Assembly (NCBI GenBank): GCA_052170555.1
Contig: JBQNAI010000003.1
Coordinates: 124,001 to 188,000 of the forward strand
Direction: 5' to 3'
DNA: 64,000 nucleotides
Source: Scybalousia_A sp052170555
Lineage (GTDB): Bacteria; Bacteroidota; Bacteroidia; Bacteroidales; P3
A program made the translations under genes and the position numbers. How positions within the stretch are numbered: the first letter of the stretch is position 1; each line of letters starts with the position of its first letter. Below the pieces are notes generated by a model, which saw only the letters and a program-made list of their open reading frames with translations, was not told the DNA's origin and searched no databases. This document shows, one piece after another, positions 45,509 to 54,702 of the stretch.

Positions 45509-47116
45509 ATGAAACATCTTTCCTTCCGCATATTTTTGTCTGCAATAATAATTCTAATAAGTTTGTTTCTAACTTATTTTTTATGTGTATTAGGATGGTT
45601 ATCACAAATAAATATTTTACCTTACTCCTTTTTATCTGCTTTTATATTAACTACTATAATTTTATTTAGTTTAAAAAACTATCTGAACATAGAACGAAAG
45701 GATTATTTCTTATCTACATTTATAGCAATAGTTGTTCTTATTCTATCAAGTATTATATCTCTATTTTTCTATGACCAATCCTTTGATGGGCAGTGGTATC
45801 ACCAAATGGCTATCCATCATTTAGCTTCACAATGGAACCCTACAATCAATCCAAACACCACTGAAAGTATCTATGTAGGATATTATCCCAAAGCAATGGA
45901 AACTATATCAGCTGCAATCGTCAGTCTGTTTGATGAAATGGAGATGGGTAAAGCAATAAATTTATTGTTTATCTTCGTTTTGTGGGGATACAGTTTGAAA
46001 TTCTGTGAAAATTTTTTTAGTAATTTAAAAAACAAAATCAAATACTTACTATCCATTGTTATATGTCTTTGTCCTGTTAGTGCATATCAATGTTTCACTT
46101 ACTATATTGATTACATAGGATACGTGTTCTTTGTGATTGTTTTGATATGTTTATACTTTATTGAGATCAACAAAAAAACGAATATAAAAAATAACATATT
46201 GGAATTTGCAACTCTTAGTGTAATTGTTTCCTTATCTATCGCCATAAAGCTAAATATTGCTTTTTGGATAATTTTATCACTTACAATCTATTTAATAACA
46301 TTAATTATTAGAAAGAAATACCTTTTAATGAAAACATCTATAGTTGTTGGTATTTGTTCCATACTTTTCGGTATTTTTGTTTTAGGGTTTAACCCATATG
46401 TTACTAATATTCAAAATGGTAATGCTTTATTATATCCTCTTATTGGTGAAAACAAAGAGGATATATTGACCGCAAATACTCCACAAGTCCTACTTAATGA
46501 AAACAGATTCAAACAAATCTGGCTCTCCTATTCTCATCGTCCTAGCGAATATAAACTTTATCGTTCAATTACTAAGATTTGGGATGGTCATAAGAGTGAA
46601 ATGACTCATTCAGACAATAGAATAGGTGGTTTTGGTGCCTTTTTTATTGAAATTTTTGTTATGGCAGTGATACTTATTCTACTTTCCAACAAACAAAATA
46701 GAAAAGCATTTTTCATTCTTTTAAGTTTAGAAATATTTTTACTTTCTTCACTATTATTAGTACAAGGTGGCTGGTGGGCAAGATATGTTCCATTTTTTTA
46801 TCTCTTCGTTTTATTGCCATTATTGTATGTTTTTAAGTATTCTATGCACTTTAAAATCATCAAATATGTAGTTTTAGTGCTGATAGTCTATAATTTTGCT
46901 TTTCATTTTCACTTATGTGCAAAGAAATCTCACAGATATAAATACACAATAGAACATACATTAAAGGAATTTGAAAATAATCAACCAATACATCTGAAAT
47001 CAACCAATTTTGGTATCCGTTACAAGATGGAGAAACGCAAGATAAACTATATAGAAGACGGGAAAGCAGACAAAATGGTAGATGGCATCTGGCCTCCTGT
47101 ATATGTACTAAAATAA
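45509..47116 (+). CDS. Multi-pass membrane protein, GT-C glycosyltransferase-like
   Basis: A 535-residue protein with about ten to twelve hydrophobic membrane segments. The first large extracytoplasmic loop holds an acidic motif FDGQWYHQMAIHHL near residues 95-108. A loop Asp/Glu followed by aromatic residues in this position is typical of GT-C enzymes, which take sugars from polyprenyl-phosphate donors. The C-terminal soluble tail is about 70 residues. I cannot name a family with certainty; an uncharacterised glycan assembly protein is the best reading. A hairpin terminator follows the stop codon. Confidence 0.65.
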   Translation: MKHLSFRIFLSAIIILISLFLTYFLCVLGWLSQINILPYSFLSAFILTTIILFSLKNYLNIERKDYFLSTFIAIVVLILSSIISLFFYDQSFDGQWYHQMAIHHLASQWNPTINPNTTESIYVGYYPKAMETISAAIVSLFDEMEMGKAINLLFIFVLWGYSLKFCENFFSNLKNKIKYLLSIVICLCPVSAYQCFTYYIDYIGYVFFVIVLICLYFIEINKKTNIKNNILEFATLSVIVSLSIAIKLNIAFWIILSLTIYLITLIIRKKYLLMKTSIVVGICSILFGIFVLGFNPYVTNIQNGNALLYPLIGENKEDILTANTPQVLLNENRFKQIWLSYSHRPSEYKLYRSITKIWDGHKSEMTHSDNRIGGFGAFFIEIFVMAVILILLSNKQNRKAFFILLSLEIFLLSSLLLVQGGWWARYVPFFYLFVLLPLLYVFKYSMHFKIIKYVVLVLIVYNFAFHFHLCAKKSHRYKYTIEHTLKEFENNQPIHLKSTNFGIRYKMEKRKINYIEDGKADKMVDGIWPPVYVLK

Positions 47117-47152
47117 ACCGACAATCTATTCAAATTAATGTTTAACATTAAT

Positions 47153-47200
47153 AAGAGCGATCGCACACTTTACAAAGTATAGTGCACGATTGTTCTTTTA
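47153..47200 (+). terminator. Intrinsic terminator after the membrane-protein gene
   Basis: A 17-nt stem, AAGAGCGATCGCACACT (47153-47169) with AGTGCACGATTGTTCTT (47181-47197), pairs with G-U wobbles and two mismatches, then TTTA. It lies 37 bp after the stop. The rest of the gap to valS shows nothing. Confidence 0.65.
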
Positions 47201-47393
47201 CTGTATGCAAATTTATTTTCCTTATATAAAGTATCCCAAAATTTTTGAGATATAATTTTGATGGAATATAGTACTATTAAAATATTTTATAAGACTATTT
47301 TAATAACATATAATTATTATTACGTACTTCAACAATTTAACCAATCCCTATAACAAAATAAATGATTGTCGTATAACATCAGATTGTTGCTAT

Positions 47394-50024
47394 TTATCGT
47401 AATGAATCCACTTCCTGTCTTAAAGCTATTAACTTACTTTCGCAATCAGCTAATTTCTTTTTTTCTAATTCTACAACATTAGTCGGGGCATTTAGAACGA
47501 ACTTTTCATTTATCAACTTCTTACTTACCGATATTTTAAAACCTTCATAATACTTTATTTGCTCATTTAATTTACGTATTTCTTCTTCCTTATTGACATT
47601 TTGAGCTATCGGAATAAAGATCTCCGTAGTTCTGATCATCAAAGGTAGTGTAGCATTTTGTTTTTCTGCTACAAAAGAAATCTTTTTTATGTTCGCAACC
47701 TTTTTTATCACACTTTCATATTTGTAAATCAAGTCTTTACTATCCGATATCTTGATATAACAATTCAACTCTTGTTTTGGAGATATTCCTTTTACATTTC
47801 TTAATCCACGAATAGAGGTAACAATCTCTTTAATAAAAGTAAACTCTTCATCCATTGGGTTGTCAGTTTGTTCAGGTATAGGATAAGTTGCGTTCATAAT
47901 GAAATCATTTTCTTTACGTTCCCTTAGATTATGATAAATTTCTTCAGTAACAAAGGGCATAAAGGGATGAAGAATTTTCATCAACTTTTCAAAAATATCA
48001 ATCACCTCTTCGTAAGTTCTACTGTCAATAGGTTGCTGATATTCTGGTTTTACAATTTCCAGAAGCCACGAACAAAAATCATCCCAAATGAATGTATAGA
48101 TGTTTTTCAGACATTCACTCAAACGATATTTGGAAAAATCATCATTAATGCTTGCAATCATCACATTCATCCGCTGTTTAAACCAATCAATTGCTAAATT
48201 GGAATACTTAGGTTGTGGAAATTGTTCTATTGAAAAGCCTTTTAACAAACGCAATGCATTCCAAATTTTATTTGAAAAGTTACGACCCTGTTCACAATAC
48301 ACGTCATCAAATAACAAATCGCCGCCTGCAGGTGATACCATTAGCATTCCCATTCTTACTCCGTCAGCTCCGTATTTTTCTATCAGCTTCAATGGATCAG
48401 GAGAGTTACCTAAGGACTTTGACATCTTTCTTCCAAGCTTGTCTCTCACTGTTCCTGTGAAGTAAACATTCTTAAAAGGAACCTGTTGTCTGTATTCAAG
48501 CCCGGCCATTATCATTCTGGCGACCCAAAAGAACATAATATCTGGGGCAGTTATCAAATCATTCGTAGGGTAATAGTACTTAATTTCTTCGTTTTTCGGA
48601 TTGCGTATTCCATCAAAACAACTAATGGGCCAAAGCCATGAAGAAAACCAAGTATCTAATACATCCTCATCTTGAGTCAAATCCTCCATCTTATAATTCT
48701 CTTTAGGATACAATTTTAGTACCTTTTCATATGCCTCTCGCTTGGTTCTTCCAACCACTATTTCCTTATTAGGCAAATAATAAGCAGGAATACGATGCCC
48801 CCACCATAATTGACGGGATATACACCAATCTTTAACATTCTCCATCCAGTGTCTATACGTATTTTTGAACTTCTCAGGCCAAAATTGTATGATATTATTC
48901 TGCACAACATCCAATGCAGAAGTTGCCATCTCACTCATACGACAAAACCATTGCATACTTAATTTAGGCTCTATCGGAACTGAGGTACGCTCACTTAATC
49001 CTATTTTATTGTCATAGTTCTCTATTCTCTCAATCCCACCCATTGCTTCAAGATCTTTGACAATAGCTTTTCTGCAATCAAATCTATCCATGCCTTTGTA
49101 TTGCATACCATTTTCATTCAACGTACCGTCATCATTAAATATATTAATGGCATCAAGCTTGTGTTTATTGCCTATATTGTAATCATTAATATCATGATTA
49201 GGTGTTATCTTCAAAGCACCTGTTCCGAAAGTCATATCAACATACTCATCAAAAATAATAGGAATCACACGATTTACCAACGGAACTACCACTTTTTTCC
49301 CTTTTAAATAAGAAAAACGTTCATCCAAGGGATTAACACAAACAGCAGTATCCCCCATTATAGTCTCCGGACGGGTAGTTGCAACAACTATGTATTTATC
49401 TTCGTTCTCCAAATAATAACGTAAATAATATAATTTGCCATGTTGTTCTTTGTAAATTACCTCTTCATCAGATACGGCAGTCAATGCCTTCGGATCCCAA
49501 TTAACCATACGAACACCACGATAAATAAGACCTTTTTCATATAGTCTACAAAAAACATCTATCACAGCCTCGCTCATATCTTCATCCATCGTAAATTTGG
49601 TACGTTCCCAATCACAGCAACAGCCAAGTTTTCTGAGTTGTTCAAGTATCACTCCACCTTTTTCTTCTTTCCACTGCCAGGCATATTTCAAAAACTCATC
49701 CCTACCTATATCAGCCTTATTAATGCCTTTTTCCTTTAGAAGGTTAACAACTTTGGCTTCAGTAGCTATACTTGCATGATCAGTTCCGGGTACCCAACAA
49801 ACATTCTTACCGTTCATCCTCTCCTTTCTACAAAGTACGTCTTGAATCGTTTCATTTAACATGTGCCCCATGTGAAGTACCCCCGTAACATTAGGAGGCG
49901 GCATCACAATAGTATAAGGCATTCTTTCGTCAGGTGTAGAATGAAACAGATTGTTTGCTACCCACTTATCATACCATTTTTGTTCAATATTCTTAGTAAT
50001 ATACTTAGATTCCAATTCTGCCAT
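47394..50024 (-). CDS. valS: Valyl-tRNA synthetase
   Basis: An 876-residue class I aminoacyl-tRNA synthetase that charges tRNA-Val. The HIGH-type motif is PPPNVTGVLHMGHMLN near residue 42, and the KMSKS motif is GRKMSKSLGNSPDPL near 533. The editing (CP1) domain contains TTRPETIMGDTAV. The C-terminus ends in a coiled-coil arm (KKKLADCESKLIALRQEV), a ValS hallmark. Length is normal. It is a single-gene transcript with a -7 box about 40 nt upstream. Confidence 0.97.
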   Translation of the reverse strand: MAELESKYITKNIEQKWYDKWVANNLFHSTPDERMPYTIVMPPPNVTGVLHMGHMLNETIQDVLCRKERMNGKNVCWVPGTDHASIATEAKVVNLLKEKGINKADIGRDEFLKYAWQWKEEKGGVILEQLRKLGCCCDWERTKFTMDEDMSEAVIDVFCRLYEKGLIYRGVRMVNWDPKALTAVSDEEVIYKEQHGKLYYLRYYLENEDKYIVVATTRPETIMGDTAVCVNPLDERFSYLKGKKVVVPLVNRVIPIIFDEYVDMTFGTGALKITPNHDINDYNIGNKHKLDAINIFNDDGTLNENGMQYKGMDRFDCRKAIVKDLEAMGGIERIENYDNKIGLSERTSVPIEPKLSMQWFCRMSEMATSALDVVQNNIIQFWPEKFKNTYRHWMENVKDWCISRQLWWGHRIPAYYLPNKEIVVGRTKREAYEKVLKLYPKENYKMEDLTQDEDVLDTWFSSWLWPISCFDGIRNPKNEEIKYYYPTNDLITAPDIMFFWVARMIMAGLEYRQQVPFKNVYFTGTVRDKLGRKMSKSLGNSPDPLKLIEKYGADGVRMGMLMVSPAGGDLLFDDVYCEQGRNFSNKIWNALRLLKGFSIEQFPQPKYSNLAIDWFKQRMNVMIASINDDFSKYRLSECLKNIYTFIWDDFCSWLLEIVKPEYQQPIDSRTYEEVIDIFEKLMKILHPFMPFVTEEIYHNLRERKENDFIMNATYPIPEQTDNPMDEEFTFIKEIVTSIRGLRNVKGISPKQELNCYIKISDSKDLIYKYESVIKKVANIKKISFVAEKQNATLPLMIRTTEIFIPIAQNVNKEEEIRKLNEQIKYYEGFKISVSKKLINEKFVLNAPTNVVELEKKKLADCESKLIALRQEVDSLR

Positions 50025-50061
50025 AGCTGTTTCAATTTATTAAATTCAAAAAAAATCCGTG

Positions 50062-50069
50062 CAAAAGTA
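50062..50069 (-). promoter_or_regulatory. -7 promoter box for valS
   Basis: On the minus strand this reads TACTTTTG followed by C, about 38 nt upstream of the start at 50024. Confidence 0.5.
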
Positions 50070-50187
50070 CATAAAAATCACCGAAAAATAAGTGATTCTC
50101 TCAATTATTTTCAATATTCCCTACCTTACCATAACAAGAAAGATAACGATTTTAGTCAAATAGCAATACCAATTATGTCATCAACAA

Positions 50188-50248
50188 TAAAAAGTGCCCA
50201 TTTAGTAAATTAATGTCACACTTTAATAAATTAATGTCACATTTTAAT
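50188..50248. repeat. 21-bp modular repeat array 11 (3 units, mixed orientation)
   Basis: One plus-strand G-type unit (50188-50208, AAAGTGC core) abuts two minus-strand units (50207-50227 and 50228-50248, with GTCACACTTTAAT and GTCACATTTTAAT). It lies between the porin gene and valS. The remaining approximately 280 bp of that gap holds only the valS promoter. Confidence 0.7.
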
Positions 50249-50368
50249 TTTATAAATCGGCACTTTGTATTTACAACTTAATAAACACTATTCTCAACAT
50301 CAACTCTCAATAGTGTGTTAAGCATAAAGAGTAAATTCAACCCCAATATTATAGAAATACATCTAAAT

Positions 50369-51580
50369 TTAGAAACTTACTTGCATACGAACAGTCAACA
50401 CATCATTAGGAATCTGTTTATCATATCCGACAAGAGTAGAAGATTTTTCGTTAATATACCAGTCATAGAACGTACTAATACGCACATTGGAAGTAGGATT
50501 CCAAATAACTCCCAATCCATAATTTTGATATGACAAATCAAATTTTGTAACTGCATTATCTCCATTTGCTTTTCTGTTAAAATCACAATAAGATGCCTTA
50601 ACAACTGTTTGCCATTTGCTTCTACCTAAATCTTGTATGTAATAAAGATAATAACCCTGAAATTTACGTTCATAAGCAAAGGCTTTTGCCATATCATATT
50701 GATTGTTCTTCGCTCCTTCAAAGCCTCCACGGAGGGAAGGTTGCGTTCCAAACATATATTCTCCTCTCAAATTTGAACGCCCCCAAGAGTTAAATAACGT
50801 TAGTTGTCCATCAATTCCAAAATATTCTCTTTTGTTTTTTCTATTAGCTTGAACACGTTCCGCTTGCCATGAATTGTTCTCAAAAGTATAGTGCATAGTA
50901 TCAGCATTGTTGACTTTACCATTATAATAGGAGAGTCCGACTCCCCATTTCATAAATCCATCTTGCATCGTTCTATCATATTTCAAATGAGTTTCCAATG
51001 AAATCTTACCATCAGGTGTTTTACTGATACCATTACCCGAAACAGCAGCCAATTCCCACTTAATACCTTTGAATTGAGAAGATTGAGGAGCCCTAAATAT
51101 AGCTTTAAGTCCTATTTCGTGCAATCCTGGAAACATTTGATGAATAAGGAAAGTTCTATCCATTGTTTCCTGTAAAGGAGATAAATACATAAGTTCATCG
51201 CCAAAGAAACTATTCAATAGACCCGCCTGAATAGAAAGCCAAGGTAAAGCATCCCAACCCAAATATGCCTTAACAGGTTTCATACCTGCCTCAGAAACGT
51301 TCATTTCCACAACAGCCTTAGCATTATTTTTATTATAGGTAAAACGAATTCTACCTCTACGAACGCCATATGTCAAAAAATGGTCGCTATTATCATATTT
51401 ATTAGCATTATACGAGCCCGTCCAAACTTTAAGTGCGTCTTTGCCGGCATATTCTACTTGTGCCTGAATGTAACCCGTTATTTTGAGCCCGTCATTGGAC
51501 TGAGCTTTTACTTCATTGTTACTAATATTAAAAACAAGTCCAATTAGCAATGTTAGAAGTACGAATATTGTTTTTTTCAT
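50369..51580 (-). CDS. Outer-membrane porin, OprO/OprP (phosphate-selective) family
   Basis: A 403-residue outer-membrane beta-barrel. A signal peptide (ending NNEVKAQ) precedes alternating amphipathic strands that end in the barrel-type C-terminus NDVLTVRMQVSF. Segments such as GVRRGRIRFTYNKNNAKAVVEMNVSE, AGLLNSFFGDELMYLSP, RTFLIHQMFPGLHEIGLKAIF and ATYDWYINE-like YDWYINEKSS fit Bacteroidota porins of the OprO/P family. Substrate selectivity cannot be read. No pho-box or transporter gene is adjacent, so a role in phosphate uptake is not supported by context. It probably forms a single-gene unit. Confidence 0.85.
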   Translation of the reverse strand: MKKTIFVLLTLLIGLVFNISNNEVKAQSNDGLKITGYIQAQVEYAGKDALKVWTGSYNANKYDNSDHFLTYGVRRGRIRFTYNKNNAKAVVEMNVSEAGMKPVKAYLGWDALPWLSIQAGLLNSFFGDELMYLSPLQETMDRTFLIHQMFPGLHEIGLKAIFRAPQSSQFKGIKWELAAVSGNGISKTPDGKISLETHLKYDRTMQDGFMKWGVGLSYYNGKVNNADTMHYTFENNSWQAERVQANRKNKREYFGIDGQLTLFNSWGRSNLRGEYMFGTQPSLRGGFEGAKNNQYDMAKAFAYERKFQGYYLYYIQDLGRSKWQTVVKASYCDFNRKANGDNAVTKFDLSYQNYGLGVIWNPTSNVRISTFYDWYINEKSSTLVGYDKQIPNDVLTVRMQVSF

Positions 51581-51682
51581 TGTAAATTTTTATTATTATT
51601 TGTTAAAAAAAATGTTTGCATACTAACGAAAGTGACAATGTTTTATTGTTATCTTTTGATATTTTCACCGATAATTATACAT

Positions 51683-52879
51683 TCAACACAATTTATGACG
51701 ATGAAAAAACTGTTGAGTGGCACAAACAAATAACATGGCTCCCCCAATCTGCATAATAGCGACCAACCAAAAGGCTGCGACATAATCAATCAACTCCGAA
51801 ACAAACCCTCCTAACAGGACACCCAATCCGATACCAATATCCCAGGCTACAAGTATGGTCGAATTAGCTGTCCCTCGCTCATTATGATGTGCTACTGAGA
51901 TAAACATATTTTGAAAAGCAGGATACATATGTCCATTCCCCAAACCTATCAGTAAAGCTGATAAATAAAAACCGTAAATATTAGGAACGGCAACAAATAG
52001 TGTGTATCCAATAGATGAAATTATTACTCCTTGTGTTGCATTTTGTGTCAATTTTCCTTTTTTCAGCCCATTATTACCCTGTAATCTTGATAATATCAAC
52101 CCAACTGACAGAAGCGTAAAAAATATCCCCGTACCTGAGTTGATATTCATTCGTTCTTTTGCATACAATGCTAGATAGCTACTCAATACTCCATAACAAA
52201 ACCCAAAGAAAACCATATTTAATGCTAACAACCAACCACGTATCAGAAAGAAACGGTCAAAAGACATTTTCCTTTTATCTATAACCAATTCTCTTGGGGG
52301 AAGTTTCAAGGTTGAATTAACAACAAATCCTACGGCGGCGACAAAAAAGGACAATAAAAACAAAATATCAAAACTATTTGTCGCACGATACAAAAACAAA
52401 CCTATCATCGGTGCTATTGCCATTGCCAAATTATTACTCAATCCGTAATAACCAATCCCTTCATTGCGACGTAAAGGGTGCAATACATCTATTGCAACCG
52501 TAGAATTAGCAACCGTAGCCGCTCCAAATGGAATTCCGTGTAGTGTTCTAATTATCGCAAATAACAAGACCGTACTTGCAATTAAGTAACCGCCGAACAA
52601 AATAAAGAAAAAAACAAAACACCATAACAAGACTCTCTTTCGTGGATATGAATCTACAAGAAAACCACTGAATGGTCTGGAAAGAAGAGCTGTAAGTGTA
52701 TATCCGGATAACACAACTCCGATAATATCTTTTGTAGTATGAAAATTTTCATTCAAATATAAGGGCAGTAATGGAGTAAGAAGGTAAAATGCGAAAAATA
52801 ATGTAAAATTCGCAACCATAACTTTCCAATACTCTTTATTCCAAAGTCTCTCCGTCTGTCTCATACTGAAACTACGCAA
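51683..52879 (-). CDS. MFS transporter
   Basis: A 398-residue major facilitator superfamily permease with 12 predicted membrane segments. The loop 2-3 motif reads GFLVDSYPRKRVLL, a variant of the MFS motif A, and RTLHGIPFGAATVANSTVAI is the segment 4-5 region. It resembles Bacteroidota drug/arabinose-efflux-type (YajR/YfcJ-like) exporters; the substrate is unknown. M6 (MRQTERLW) at 52864 is an equally plausible start. It is divergent from the phosphomutase gene and separated from it by a repeat array. Confidence 0.88.
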   Translation of the reverse strand: MRSFSMRQTERLWNKEYWKVMVANFTLFFAFYLLTPLLPLYLNENFHTTKDIIGVVLSGYTLTALLSRPFSGFLVDSYPRKRVLLWCFVFFFILFGGYLIASTVLLFAIIRTLHGIPFGAATVANSTVAIDVLHPLRRNEGIGYYGLSNNLAMAIAPMIGLFLYRATNSFDILFLLSFFVAAVGFVVNSTLKLPPRELVIDKRKMSFDRFFLIRGWLLALNMVFFGFCYGVLSSYLALYAKERMNINSGTGIFFTLLSVGLILSRLQGNNGLKKGKLTQNATQGVIISSIGYTLFVAVPNIYGFYLSALLIGLGNGHMYPAFQNMFISVAHHNERGTANSTILVAWDIGIGLGVLLGGFVSELIDYVAAFWLVAIMQIGGAMLFVCATQQFFHRHKLC

Positions 52880-53026
52880 CGTAAATCATGAAAAAATATT
52901 GTATTTCCAGAATAATATAAATCTCCATTTACATACCATTTATTTCTTTCTTGTTAGTTGCTCTATACATTAAGTAGTGAAAAAATCATCTTCAAAAAAA
53001 GAATCCACCTCTTTTAGCAGTTAAAA

Positions 53027-53089
53027 ATTCTTTCTTGACATTAGTAAATTAAAGTGGGACATTAGTAAATTCTTTCTTGACATTAATTT
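53027..53089 (+). repeat. 21-bp modular repeat array 12 (3 units, near-consensus)
   Basis: The clearest array in the window. Unit 53027-53047 has core CTTTCTT and constant GACATTAGTAA. Unit 53048-53068 has core AAAGTGG with the same constant part. Unit 53069-53089 has core CTTTCTT again. It shows that the two core types are interchangeable modules on the same 21-bp frame. It lies between divergent genes. Confidence 0.9.
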
Positions 53090-53245
53090 CACAAAACGAC
53101 ATAGCGACTCATTATTTTCTCTATTATTTATTTTGACTCAGTTTTGAAATATTAATCCATTAGATATCAAACAAATTATTTTGCATATTAGATCAATTTA
53201 TTACTATTTTTTTATCTCGTTCTCTAAATTCATCAAAAAAATTAC

Positions 53246-53253
53246 TAATTTTG
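53246..53253 (+). promoter_or_regulatory. -7 promoter box for the phosphomutase gene
   Basis: TAATTTTG followed by C. It is 30 nt upstream of the ATG at 53283 and excludes the further-upstream ATG at 53181. Confidence 0.6.
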
Positions 53254-53282
53254 CAACGTTTTTATATATACTGATAATAGAG

Positions 53283-54683
53283 ATGTCATTAGTTAAATCA
53301 ATATCAGGCTTCAGAGGGACAATAGGAGGCAAAGTTGGGGATAATTTAACCCCAGTAGATTTAGTGGGATTTGTAGCTGCTTTTGCAACTGTAATAAAAG
53401 AAAAAACAGGTAAAGATAAAATCAAAATACTCATAGGGAGAGATGCTAGAATATCTGGATTAATGGTAAATAACTTAGTATGCGGCACATTGATGAGCAT
53501 GGGTGTGGATGTAATTGACACAGGACTTTCCACAACTCCAACAACCGAATTAGCAGTCGTAGATAACAAAGCAGATGGTGGTATAATTTTGACAGCATCT
53601 CATAATCCGATTCAGTGGAATGCACTTAAATTCTTAACTTCCACCGGAGAATTTATTTCAAAGGAGGATGGCGAAAAAGTACTATCCCTTGCCGAGGAAA
53701 ATAATTTTACCTTTGCCTCAGCAACGTCATTAGGCGGATATGCTGTTGTGGAAGATGCTATTGATAAACACATAGCGAAAATATTAGAATTGAAACTTGT
53801 GGACACACAAGCCATAAAACAAGCTAATTTTCGCATAGCTTACGATGCCGTAAATTCAACAGGGGGATTGGTCTTAAAGAAACTCTTGAAGGCATTGGGT
53901 GTCCAAGAGATTTTTACATTGAATGATGAACCTACTGGCTTATTTGCACATAATCCTGAACCATTACCTGAAAACATTACCGACATTTGCTCTTTGGTAG
54001 AGAGAGAACATTGTCACTGTGGTTTCGTTGTAGATCCTGATGTAGATAGACTCGCCATTGTTTCCAACACGGGCAAACCTTTCGTGGAAGAGTATACTTT
54101 GGTTGCGATAGCTGACTACGTTTTAGAGTATACTGCGGGAGCTACTGTGTCAAATCTATCTTCTTCAAGGGCATTAAAAGACATTACTGAGAAGAAATAC
54201 CATCAACAATACGAAGCTGCTGCCGTTGGTGAGGTGAATGTTGTAAAAAAGATGAAAGAAATTAATGCTGTTATCGGCGGAGAAGGTAATGGAGGTGTAA
54301 TTTATCCTACTTGTCATAGTGGCAGAGATGCTCTTGTGGGCATTGCATTATTTTTAACATTGCTTGCTAAAAGAAAAGTCTCATGTCAAGAGCTTAGAGA
54401 CTCATACCCCGAATACGTTATTGCAAAAAAGAAAATAGAACTTACACCTGAAATCAATGTTGATATGATTCTGTCTAATATGGCGAAGAAATATGCAAAT
54501 TACGATGTAAATACCATTGACGGAGTAAGAATTAATTTTGAAAATGAATGGGTTCACTTGCGCAAAAGTAATACCGAACCAATTATTCGCATATACGCAG
54601 AAAGTAACTCCTCTACTACAGCTAACCATTTGGCGAATGTAATCATTGAAGATATAACTTCCATTATTAGAGCAAATCTTTAA
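53283..54683 (+). CDS. glmM: Phosphohexomutase, phosphoglucosamine mutase type
   Basis: A 466-residue alpha-D-phosphohexomutase. The phosphoserine loop is TASHNPIQWNALK near residue 103, the metal-binding loop DPDVDRLAI near 250, the sugar-binding loop EGNGGVIYP near 333, and the phosphate-binding RKSNTEPIIRIYAE near the C-terminus. This architecture is typical of the Bacteroidota enzyme annotated as phosphoglucosamine mutase, which makes GlcN-1-P for wall and LPS synthesis; phosphomannomutase or phosphoglucomutase activity cannot be excluded. The open frame extends to 53181 but crosses the promoter, so 53283 is chosen. metG follows 19 nt downstream, probably in one operon. Confidence 0.9.
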   Translation: MSLVKSISGFRGTIGGKVGDNLTPVDLVGFVAAFATVIKEKTGKDKIKILIGRDARISGLMVNNLVCGTLMSMGVDVIDTGLSTTPTTELAVVDNKADGGIILTASHNPIQWNALKFLTSTGEFISKEDGEKVLSLAEENNFTFASATSLGGYAVVEDAIDKHIAKILELKLVDTQAIKQANFRIAYDAVNSTGGLVLKKLLKALGVQEIFTLNDEPTGLFAHNPEPLPENITDICSLVEREHCHCGFVVDPDVDRLAIVSNTGKPFVEEYTLVAIADYVLEYTAGATVSNLSSSRALKDITEKKYHQQYEAAAVGEVNVVKKMKEINAVIGGEGNGGVIYPTCHSGRDALVGIALFLTLLAKRKVSCQELRDSYPEYVIAKKKIELTPEINVDMILSNMAKKYANYDVNTIDGVRINFENEWVHLRKSNTEPIIRIYAESNSSTTANHLANVIIEDITSIIRANL

Positions 54684-54702
54684 TATTTTAAATTAACAGG
54701 TT

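Noticed and set aside
53027..53089. CRISPR array
   Set aside because: Units are contiguous 21-mers without spacers, arrays are two to four units long and scattered, and no cas gene is in the window.
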